10,695 bases of DNA from Bacteroidota bacterium (GTDB lineage Bacteria; Bacteroidota; Bacteroidia; Chitinophagales; UBA2359). This document shows positions 1 through 6,791 of this stretch, piece by piece. The stretch spans positions 491 to 11,185 of the forward strand of contig JAHDGT010000108.1 of assembly GCA_020631675.1 (NCBI GenBank). Reading direction: 5' to 3'. The translations under genes and the position numbers were made by a program. The notes beneath the pieces are model-generated. The model was given only the letters and a program-made list of their open reading frames with translations, searched no databases and was not told the DNA's origin. Every line of letters starts with the position of its first letter. Positions within the stretch are counted from its first letter, which is position 1.

Positions 1-1
1 A

Positions 2-970
2 CGCGGGCCTTTGCGCACCCGGCCTATGGCGCTTTCCGCCTTGAGCATGGTGTTCAATAACAAGCTGATCGCATCTGGCTGGTGCGCCCCATTTTTAAAT
101 TTCCCTATTTTAAGTGAAGGAATAACCTACTTTACCTATGTGCTCGAAAAATACTTGATCTGGTTATTATTACTGCCTTTTTTTACGGTTTGGAGTAGAA
201 CACTGGTAGTAGCATTATTCATGTCTTTGCACATTGGTATAGGTCTATTCATGACCTTGGGCATGTTCCCGCTTTTCGCCTTGGTGGTCTGGACTGCACT
301 GATTCCGTCTTGGTGCTGGGATAAACTGGCGGTTGGTAAATGGGTCTCAGGGCTATTTAATGATTTATTTCTACGTTTACCCCTTCTTCAACAAGCAAGA
401 GGGGTTGGAAAGCCATTTTCATCTGTTCTGAAATACGCCAAAACGGCTATTATAGGTGTCTTTATCTCGCTGACCATTTTATGGAATTTAGGGAACCATG
501 ATTTCGCTAAAATCAATTTCCCGAATATGCTGCGATCTGTTATGATGCAGTGCGGATTGAACCAAGAGTGGAAGCTTTTTGCTCCTATGCCCCCGTATTA
601 TGATATGTGGCATCTCATTCCCGCGGAGTTGAAAGATGGCTCAACCGTTGATCTGTACTTTGGTGGAGAACGGGAAGTGATAGAGGGCGAGCAACGACCT
701 GTATCTACCTTCAGGCATTTACCTATGCCTGCTTTTAGGTGGCGTACCCTGTACAGAGATATGGCAGAGAATCAAAAACTTCTATTCGACCACGGTGGCT
801 ATTGGTGCATCAAATGGAATGAGCAAATGGGGCACGATGGTACAGGGAAAGAAATGAAAACTTTTACGTATTACAGGTATCTTTACGATATGCGACCGAA
901 TAGAAGAGGGGAGCCTCCCGAAAAGATGCTCATCTGGGAACAATGGTGCAAAGAAGAATACAAGAAATGA
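2..970 (+). CDS. HTTM-domain membrane protein (vitamin K-dependent gamma-carboxylase-like), 5' part missing
   Basis: The reading frame is open to the left edge of the window, so the true start lies upstream; the TTG at 11 and the ATG at 26 are internal. About 322 residues are visible. The stretch FNNKLIASGWCAPFLNFP, followed by hydrophobic segments (about residues 44-64, 70-104 and 147-166 of the visible part), matches the way I recall the HTTM family (membrane part related to gamma-glutamyl carboxylase). The motif WKLFAPMPPYYDMWHLIP followed by a DGS-VDL strand is typical of the C-terminal part of bacteroidotal HTTM proteins. Family members are integral membrane proteins of mostly unknown substrate; a real carboxylase activity cannot be claimed. 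Its stop codon overlaps the likely start of the downstream sensor kinase, suggesting co-transcription. The family call is fairly sure; the function is unknown. Confidence 0.8.
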   Translation, partial: RGPLRTRPMALSALSMVFNNKLIASGWCAPFLNFPILSEGITYFTYVLEKYLIWLLLLPFFTVWSRTLVVALFMSLHIGIGLFMTLGMFPLFALVVWTALIPSWCWDKLAVGKWVSGLFNDLFLRLPLLQQARGVGKPFSSVLKYAKTAIIGVFISLTILWNLGNHDFAKINFPNMLRSVMMQCGLNQEWKLFAPMPPYYDMWHLIPAELKDGSTVDLYFGGEREVIEGEQRPVSTFRHLPMPAFRWRTLYRDMAENQKLLFDHGGYWCIKWNEQMGHDGTGKEMKTFTYYRYLYDMRPNRRGEPPEKMLIWEQWCKEEYKK

Positions 971-3117
971 CCTGTAAGAATATGAACAGATCTCTCAATA
1001 TCATCCCTGGTATACTAGTACTACTGCTCCTGCTATTACTCAATTGTGCTTCATTGCTAGCTAAGAGCAATAAGAAGACAGATCAACTCCTTTCCAACTA
1101 CAAAACAAGTACGAAACCCGTTGAAAAGTTAGAAGCTTTAGAGCAACTACTGGCCAATTACGAACTCACCTTTTCAGAGGAGTCCATCAAATCAGTGCAA
1201 GGGATTTTAGAACAAGTAAAGAAAGATGGGTCAACAGATCTGGAAATGCCGACTTTATACTATTTGTCGCGTTGTTACTACAAGCAACGTGTCTTAGATA
1301 GTAGTATATTATACAACGAACAGTTACTGGCACTATCGGAGAAAGTGCGAAATCCTTTTTATCAAGTCAGAGCACTTACAGCTTTAGCAATGGTGGATGC
1401 GCTTGATCAGAACTTCAAAAGTGCGGATTCGCTTTTACATCAAGCAATAAGTGTTAAAGGAGGAGCCGCTGCAAAGGCCTATACTTGGAATGAAATAGGT
1501 CGATCAAAACACAGAGCAGGCGATTTTAACGCTGCTGTGGATAGCTATTTCAAGGGTTTGGATTTGGTGGATACGCTTAAAGATTTGCGTACGAAGAGTG
1601 TTTTATTCACCAATATAGCCCGGAGCTACGGTCAGCTAAATGTTCCGGTCAAGCAAAAAGAATACTACTACAAGGCACTGGGTATAAAAAGAAGAAGAGG
1701 AGATTTGAGGGGGCAGGTGAGTACTCTAGCGAATCTTTCAACAACTTTTATCCAAGAGAAGAAGTATGATAAAGCCTTGGAAATCATGGAAGAAGCACTT
1801 AGCATTGCTGAAAAAGTGAAAGATTATGAATCTGTAAGCAGCCTCTATTTGCAACAAGCGGGTATAAGAACAGAAGAACTAGCTTTTGATGAGGCATTTG
1901 ACTTAACGAAAAAAGGTCTGCGAATCGCTGAGGAACATAATCTGGGTGCCCCTTGGAAAGCACATGCGAATTATAATTTGAGTAATTTGCTTTTCGCTCA
2001 AAAAAAGTACGATGAATCACTGGCGTATGCTAAAGAGAGCCTTTCTTTACTGAAAATCGCCGAAATAGAATACCAACAGATATATGCCCTCAATATGATC
2101 AGCATGATCTATAAAGACATGGGTGAAATAGATTCCGCTTTTTACTATTTAGAGTCTAAAATGTTGTTGCAAGACAGCCTGAATCAAAAAGCCAATATCG
2201 CAGAGATCAAACGCTTAGAAGGAGAATACGAAACCCTTGAAAAAGAAAAAGAGATCAGCCTGCTCAGCAAGGATAAAGAAGTCCTTTCCGCTAGAAATAG
2301 AGGCTTTATGTATTTACTAGGCGGATCAGCTGCCGTAGCCATGCTCTTGCTTTATTTTCTCAATAATAGCCGAAAACAAAATCAACTTATTTCGCAGAAA
2401 AACAAGGAGTTAGACTACCTCAATCAAGCCAAAGATCGCATTTTCACCATCTTAGGGCACGACCTCAGAAAGCCAGCACTAAGCTTTAGAGGGGTGGCCA
2501 AAAAGGTCAACTACCTGCTCCAGAAAGAAGAACATGATCAGGTCTTGAAACTAGGCGAAGAGATAGAACAAGAAGCCATCAGCTTGGTCAATACCATCGA
2601 CAATTTATTACAATGGTCCATATCACAGAAAGAAATCGTAGGTTATGAACCCGTCAATATCCCTTTGAAAGCCGCTTGTGCCCAAGAAATAGAACTGCTC
2701 AGTAAATTCATAAAGGAAAAAAGCATTCAAATTGATAATCAAGTAGGAGTTACCGATCTTATATATGCTGATCCCGGCGCATTGTCAACCATTATTCGGA
2801 ACCTGTTGGACAATGCCATTAAATTCTCTAAAAGGGGAGGACGAATTACGCTTAGTTCTAAGTATGAAAATCAATACACGATCATTCTTTCAATAACAGA
2901 TGAGGGGCAGGGTATAACAAAAGATAAGATCGATTCTATTTTCTTGCTATCAAAGCATAAATCAACCAAAGGTACCGAAGGTGAAAGCGGTTCCGGTTTA
3001 GGTTTATATCTGGTCAAAGAGTTAACAGAGTTGAATAAAGGAAGCATTCATATTCAATCACAAATAGGAACTGGTACAGCAATAGCTTTAAGTTTTCCAA
3101 GTGGAAATATAAGTTGA
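967..3117 (+). CDS. TPR-containing sensor histidine kinase (HK1), complete catalytic core
   Basis: I chose the ATG at 967 because it overlaps the upstream TGA as ATGA. ATG 982 is equally plausible, and ATG 943 would lengthen the overlap to 28 bases. Residues are numbered from 967. A signal peptide with a long Leu run covers about residues 1-33. An extracytoplasmic helical TPR region spans about 35-420 and ends in a Lys/Glu-rich coiled coil. A membrane helix lies at 446-467. The kinase core has the H-box ILGHDLRKP with H498, the N-box NLLDNAIKF with N616, the G1 box DEGQGI from D645 and the G2 box GSGLGL at 675. All catalytic motifs are present, so it should autophosphorylate and pass phosphate to a response regulator; no receiver domain is attached. 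The nearest candidate partner is the LytTR regulator about 3.7 kb downstream. The ligand of the TPR region is unknown. Confidence 0.95.
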   Translation: MTCKNMNRSLNIIPGILVLLLLLLLNCASLLAKSNKKTDQLLSNYKTSTKPVEKLEALEQLLANYELTFSEESIKSVQGILEQVKKDGSTDLEMPTLYYLSRCYYKQRVLDSSILYNEQLLALSEKVRNPFYQVRALTALAMVDALDQNFKSADSLLHQAISVKGGAAAKAYTWNEIGRSKHRAGDFNAAVDSYFKGLDLVDTLKDLRTKSVLFTNIARSYGQLNVPVKQKEYYYKALGIKRRRGDLRGQVSTLANLSTTFIQEKKYDKALEIMEEALSIAEKVKDYESVSSLYLQQAGIRTEELAFDEAFDLTKKGLRIAEEHNLGAPWKAHANYNLSNLLFAQKKYDESLAYAKESLSLLKIAEIEYQQIYALNMISMIYKDMGEIDSAFYYLESKMLLQDSLNQKANIAEIKRLEGEYETLEKEKEISLLSKDKEVLSARNRGFMYLLGGSAAVAMLLLYFLNNSRKQNQLISQKNKELDYLNQAKDRIFTILGHDLRKPALSFRGVAKKVNYLLQKEEHDQVLKLGEEIEQEAISLVNTIDNLLQWSISQKEIVGYEPVNIPLKAACAQEIELLSKFIKEKSIQIDNQVGVTDLIYADPGALSTIIRNLLDNAIKFSKRGGRITLSSKYENQYTIILSITDEGQGITKDKIDSIFLLSKHKSTKGTEGESGSGLGLYLVKELTELNKGSIHIQSQIGTGTAIALSFPSGNIS

Positions 3118-3171
3118 TTCATTGCTATTAAGTAGGGAATCTATCTCTTTCAGACATACGATAATTGACTT

Positions 3172-3211
3172 ATTGAATTTAGCTTAAAGTATTGATATTC
3201 AATTGTTTTTT
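3172..3211 (+). terminator. Weak candidate terminator after HK1
   Basis: ATTGAAT (3172-3178) and ATTCAAT (3197-3203) are perfect inverted repeats around an 18-base loop. They are followed directly by TGTTTTTT. The position, 55 bases after the HK1 stop, fits an intrinsic terminator. The stem is short and has almost no GC pairs, so it may not work. Confidence 0.3.
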
Positions 3212-3221
3212 CAGGCTGTGT

Positions 3222-3329
3222 CCCGCAATAAAAAACGAAACTGGTACATTAAAAGACACTGAATTCGCTTATGGTTTCGTATATTTGTGTAGTCGAATTT
3301 TACGCCTTTTAAGCGTTTTTTACTGCGGG
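3222..3329. repeat. Long-range 16-bp inverted repeat in the HK1-HK2 gap
   Basis: CCCGCAATAAAAAACG (3222-3237) and CGTTTTTTACTGCGGG (3314-3329) are complementary at 15 of 16 positions and enclose 76 bases. A nested pair AATTCG (3262-3267) / CGAATT (3294-3299) lies inside. The enclosed segment also holds TATATTTG (3280-3287), an exact match to the TAnnTTTG -7 element of Bacteroidota promoters, though I see no convincing -33 element at the right spacing. The arms could be the ends of a small non-coding mobile element or the stem of an RNA or ssDNA fold. No gene is supported here. Confidence 0.6.
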
Positions 3330-3470
3330 TCGGGCTATCCGTTAAAATTCACCTGCTGCCTGCTGCTGTCTGGCAGGCATAGCGGTGTCTTCCTCTGATC
3401 AGCCCCGCTATGCCGCCAGTCAGGGCGCATTCAGCCGGCTCATTACCACTGCTATCCCTCACAGTGGTAC
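3325..3470. repeat. GC-rich structured intergenic element (REP-like)
   Basis: This block is clearly richer in G and C than its flanks. It starts with GCGGGTCGGGCTATCCG (CGG/CCG stem, loop holding GTCGGGCTAT). Its centre is a stem GGCATAGCGG (3376-3385) / CCGCTATGCC (3405-3414), extended by CTGGC (3370-3374) / GCCAG (3415-3419) with one bulged A at 3375. It ends with TACCACTG (3444-3451) / CAGTGGTA (3462-3469) around the loop CTATCCCTCA. From memory, the pairing of a GGGTCGGGCTATCC start with a CTATCCCTCAC end recurs in intergenic DNA of many Bacteroidota with variable sequence between. I could not check this. It is probably a dispersed palindromic element of REP type; an RNA role is possible. 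A 68-codon frame across it (3192-3398) has no coding character. Confidence 0.6.
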
Positions 3471-3548
3471 AAACGCATCACTTCTCCTAATAAGCTTTGT
3501 CTGTGTACTTCTTAATCAGGCAACTTTTGCTGACTTGTCATCGTATAT

Positions 3549-3561
3549 TTAGTGGTGAAAA
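3549..3561 (+). promoter_or_regulatory. Single copy of the putative LytTR repeat at the HK2 start
   Basis: TTAGTGGTGAAAA here is identical over 13 bases to the promoter-proximal repeat upstream of the response regulator (7599-7611). It covers both possible GTG starts of HK2 (3552 and 3555) and follows a -7-like TATATTTA (3544-3551). No second copy lies 21 bp to either side, so it would be a half-site at best. It may be chance. Confidence 0.35.
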
Positions 3562-5654
3562 GATTTTGTGTATATATAAAATTTATTTCTGTCTCTTTGT
3601 CTTTGCTTTTGTTCGTTACTGTTGAATCAACTTTAGCCAATGAAGGGAAAAGCAAGCGGGTGCGTGCTGATGAACTAACTGAGCTGGTGCAGCAAATAGA
3701 TGCCTTAGACCTAGCGGATATAGAAGAGGATAAACCACTGCTTTTAAAAGCCTTAGGACTTGCTATATCCATAAAAGATACCGCTCGCATTTTGTTTTGC
3801 TATGACGAACTATCGGGCATGCACATTCAGTATTATGCCAATGATACCGCCGATGCATGGTCGGGTAAGCTGCTGAGTCTCTCCCAAAAAGCCAAAGACC
3901 AAAAGATGGAAGCCAAAGCCAATTATTTATTGGGCTTGGCACAACAAGATCGCTATAATGCGGATAATGCCATTATGTATTTAAATAAGGCTGCTGCATT
4001 AGATACTAGTGCCTACTTGAATTTAGCGATCAATAATACACTGGGCGATCTTTATGAAGATCAAGATTTATTCGCGACCGCATTAAAACATTATTTCTTG
4101 GCCGCTAAACAAGCAGTGATTAAAAATGATAGTGTCAATTATGCAGCCATTCAATGCAATATCGGTATTGTCTATACCGAGTTGGAGCAGTATGAAAAAG
4201 CGAAATCTTTTAATTCTAATGCTATTAGCATAGCAGACGAAATGCGGGATGAGGCTAGCCTCATTCACTTTTATGGCTTACATGCCGAACTATTGAACTT
4301 ACAAGATTCCCTTTCTAAAGCAATGGTATATGCGGATAAAGCCATTGAACTTTGTAAAAAGTTTGATTTCCCACTAATAGGACCTTTCCGTAGTGTAAAA
4401 GCTGATATTCTACAAAAATCAGGACATTTGAGTGAAGCAGAGTCCACAATAAAAGTTGCTATAAAAGAATGCATAGCGCAGTTGGATGATCCATATATTA
4501 ATGGTGCGATTTACCAGATTTTGTCTGAAATAAAACGAAAACAAAAATCTTATAAAGCGGCCTTACAGCATGCTTTTAGCTCTCTTAAATACCGAAAAAT
4601 ACTTAAACAGCCTTTTGAACTGAAAGAAGTGAATAAACAACTTTCAGATGTCTATGCCTCAATGGGACGTTATGATTCCGCCTTCTATCATTTAAATGCT
4701 TTTAAGCACATTAATGATAGTATTTCTATTCATAGAAATGTGGAGTTGGCAAAAGTTGCCGAAATGGATTTTGAGTCTCTTTTAGAAGATCAACAGATCA
4801 GATTACTGGAAAAAGAGCAGCTTGTTTTTAAAGAAAGGAATGAGATCTATAGAGGTGTGAGTACTGCTTTGTTCTCCATTTTATTCTTTGGTACTATTGG
4901 ATTGTTATTTGTGACCCGTAATCAGAAAAGGATAGCGCTTAAGCAATCAGAGTTGTTACAGCAGAATCAAATAAAAGATAATATACTGGACATTTTATCC
5001 ATTGATTTAAAAGAGCCTGCTACAGCATTACTAGGTGTAGCTTCTAATTTCAATGAGTTAATTCAAAATGAAGCATTTACCAAACTGAGTAAACTCACGA
5101 TCAATTTAGAAGATCGAACAAGTTCGTTGATTCAAACCATAGAAAACCTCTTACACTGGTCAATGAATGAGCGAAATCTACTGAACTTTACAATGGAAAA
5201 ACTTCAGCTTAAGCAAGTGTTATATGAAGCGATCGATACATTAGAAGAGCTACGACAGGCGAAAAATGTTCAGTTAAATATAGACATACGCTCATCGGAA
5301 TGTATACGAGTTAATCATGCAAGCATTTTACTGGTTTTTAAAAATATCTTGAGTTATCTAATAGATCATGCACAAGTTGATGACACCTTATTGATTCAAG
5401 CTGGAAAGCATTCCAATAAAGTGTTTTTGAAGTTTTTCAATGAAAGTAGTGAAGTACTGAATAACAGATTTAGTTCAGAAAAACTAAGCAGCAAAATGAT
5501 CACCCATTTAGTGAATGATACTAAAAGAATAGAAAGAGACTTAAGCCTTCTGTTGGCTCAAGAGTTGACAGAAAAGAACAATGGCTATTTTTCCATTTTC
5601 GGTGAAGAAAATGAAAACCTTCTGATTCGATTGATTTTACCAGTGGCGGATTAA
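3552..5654 (+). CDS. TPR sensor with degenerate histidine-kinase domain (HK2, predicted pseudokinase)
   Basis: This uninterrupted 700-residue protein is built like HK1. It has a signal peptide (about 1-29, ending STLA), an extracytoplasmic TPR-type helical region (about 40-400), a coiled coil, a membrane helix at 435-455 and a kinase-like half. That half has lost every catalytic motif. The H-box reads ILSIDLKEP, with Ile484 at the phospho-acceptor position. The N-box reads KNILSYLIDH, with Tyr602 for the key Asn. The DEGxGI segment is replaced by NESSEV, and the GxGxGL loop by ERDLSL. Conserved fold elements remain, for example LLHWS at the end of the DHp domain and LLLAQELTEKNNG after the G2 position. 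The start is GTG at 3552 or 3555; no ATG is available before the signal peptide, and the frame closes at TGA 3531. HK3 follows after 7 bases, so the two are surely co-transcribed. It likely acts as a sensor or allosteric partner, not as a kinase. Confidence 0.9.
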   Translation: MVKRFCVYIKFISVSLSLLLFVTVESTLANEGKSKRVRADELTELVQQIDALDLADIEEDKPLLLKALGLAISIKDTARILFCYDELSGMHIQYYANDTADAWSGKLLSLSQKAKDQKMEAKANYLLGLAQQDRYNADNAIMYLNKAAALDTSAYLNLAINNTLGDLYEDQDLFATALKHYFLAAKQAVIKNDSVNYAAIQCNIGIVYTELEQYEKAKSFNSNAISIADEMRDEASLIHFYGLHAELLNLQDSLSKAMVYADKAIELCKKFDFPLIGPFRSVKADILQKSGHLSEAESTIKVAIKECIAQLDDPYINGAIYQILSEIKRKQKSYKAALQHAFSSLKYRKILKQPFELKEVNKQLSDVYASMGRYDSAFYHLNAFKHINDSISIHRNVELAKVAEMDFESLLEDQQIRLLEKEQLVFKERNEIYRGVSTALFSILFFGTIGLLFVTRNQKRIALKQSELLQQNQIKDNILDILSIDLKEPATALLGVASNFNELIQNEAFTKLSKLTINLEDRTSSLIQTIENLLHWSMNERNLLNFTMEKLQLKQVLYEAIDTLEELRQAKNVQLNIDIRSSECIRVNHASILLVFKNILSYLIDHAQVDDTLLIQAGKHSNKVFLKFFNESSEVLNNRFSSEKLSSKMITHLVNDTKRIERDLSLLLAQELTEKNNGYFSIFGEENENLLIRLILPVAD

Positions 5655-5661
5655 CTAATAC

Positions 5662-6777
5662 ATGCGTAGAAAATACCCCGCCATATTATTTATACTGCTG
5701 CTACTATTCATAGTGGAGTGGAGGAGCTATGCGGCTCCTCGATTAGGTGACTCCGCTGATGTAAAGGCTGAATCTGATCAAGTCCTTTATGAAAAGCTGA
5801 GTAAACAAATTGAAGCAGATAAAATAAGGTATGAGGAGGGTTTTAAAGCAGAACAAGATCGAATCAGTAAGAATTACCTGAATGAAAAAAAGCAAAATGA
5901 ATTGGCTATTCTCAAGCAGGATCGAACTTTATTGATCAACAAAAGAAACTACCAGTTTTTACTGATTTTTTCGACCATATTTATTTTAGCCATGCTGGCT
6001 TGGCTCTTTCACAAAACCAATATCCAAAACTCACTCATTAATAGTAAAAACGCTGAACTGGAAAAGTCAAATCGTACTAAAGATCGCTTTTTTACTATTT
6101 TAGGTCATGAACTGCGTAAACCAGCTTTAGCTTTTAGGAACATTTCTAAAAAAGTAAATTATCTGTTATTAAAAGACCAACAAGACATGGTCTATAAACT
6201 GGGCGAACAAATAGAACGAGATGCGATTCAATTGGTAAAGCTTATTGATAATTTATTGTATTGGTCTAAATCACAAAGCGGGCATGTTGAAATCGAAAAA
6301 ACGTCTTTCCAACTAGATGACATCATTTACTTGGCTTTGAACCAACTTCAATACCATATAAGTGAAAAAGACATAGTTGTACTTGTAGAACCTGCTGAAA
6401 ATGGGACGGTCTATGCGGATAAAAATGCAGTCCTCACCATTTTTAGAAATGTAATCGATAATGCGATAAAGTTTTCTGAAGTCGACTCATCCATTTTTGT
6501 CAACGTAAAAGCACAAGATCATAAAGTGATTACTACCATCATAGATGAGGGCAAAGGCATATCAGATGAAGAGCAACAGAATAGCTTTGACCAAGACCAC
6601 ATCAAAAAGATGACTGTTGGCCTTAATAATGAGGAAGGGGTTGGTATCGGTTTATACTTGGTGAATGAATTAGCCAAAATCAATAATGGCGAGATATACA
6701 TTGAAAGTAAGCGCAAAGAAGGCACCCGTGTACAGATCATCTTACCCGCCTCGGCAAATCGTGATTACACGCTTTAA
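5662..6777 (+). CDS. Short membrane histidine kinase without TPR sensor (HK3)
   Basis: The protein has 371 residues. An N-terminal signal/anchor segment (about 1-24) is followed by only about 70 extracytoplasmic residues of charged coiled coil and a membrane helix at 97-118. The kinase core has the H-box ILGHELRKP with H149, the N-box NVIDNAIKF with N267, the G1 box DEGKGI from D295 and the G2 box GVGIGL from G326. All catalytic elements are present. It is closer to HK1 than to HK2: both share KPAL-FR, KKVNYLL, KLGE-IE and NLL-WS in the DHp region, plus a similar coil before the membrane helix, so it looks like an HK1 paralogue that lost its TPR part. It lies 7 bases after HK2 and ends 14 bases from the convergent LytTR regulator, the obvious phosphotransfer partner. 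Its sensory input probably comes through another protein, HK2 being the best candidate. Confidence 0.95.
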   Translation: MRRKYPAILFILLLLFIVEWRSYAAPRLGDSADVKAESDQVLYEKLSKQIEADKIRYEEGFKAEQDRISKNYLNEKKQNELAILKQDRTLLINKRNYQFLLIFSTIFILAMLAWLFHKTNIQNSLINSKNAELEKSNRTKDRFFTILGHELRKPALAFRNISKKVNYLLLKDQQDMVYKLGEQIERDAIQLVKLIDNLLYWSKSQSGHVEIEKTSFQLDDIIYLALNQLQYHISEKDIVVLVEPAENGTVYADKNAVLTIFRNVIDNAIKFSEVDSSIFVNVKAQDHKVITTIIDEGKGISDEEQQNSFDQDHIKKMTVGLNNEEGVGIGLYLVNELAKINNGEIYIESKRKEGTRVQIILPASANRDYTL

Positions 6778-6791
6778 ACATACTCATAATT

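Noticed and set aside
11..28. TTG at 11 or ATG at 26 as the true start of the HTTM gene
   Set aside because: The frame is open to the window edge, and the visible part begins in the middle of the family's conserved region, so the gene is truncated by the window.
1024..1068. Possible lipobox (LLNC) in the HK1 signal region
   Set aside because: Asn before the Cys is a poor lipobox, and HK1 has a later membrane helix as expected for an inner-membrane kinase; a normal signal peptide is more likely.
1799..2020. Short minus-strand frame inside HK1, with similar ones at 4083-4268, 4271-4474 and 6519-6740
   Set aside because: All are antisense to well-supported kinase genes and show no family features of their own.
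3192..3398. 68-codon open frame in the HK1-HK2 gap
   Set aside because: It lies across the inverted repeat and the GC-rich hairpin element, has no recognisable domain, and its Cys/Leu-rich translation reflects the hairpin sequence.
3441..3470. ACCACT and AGTGGT in the terminal hairpin read as further LytTR sites
   Set aside because: They are the two arms of one hairpin, point in opposite directions and lack the 21-bp direct-repeat spacing.
3512..3790. 92-codon minus-strand frame at the HK2 start
   Set aside because: Ser-rich translation antisense to the clearly coding signal-peptide and TPR part of HK2; a shadow frame.
3552..5654. HK2 as a frameshifted or decaying pseudogene
   Set aside because: The frame is intact for 700 codons, with signal peptide, TPR region, membrane helix and C-terminal fold elements all in register, and it is tightly linked to HK3.
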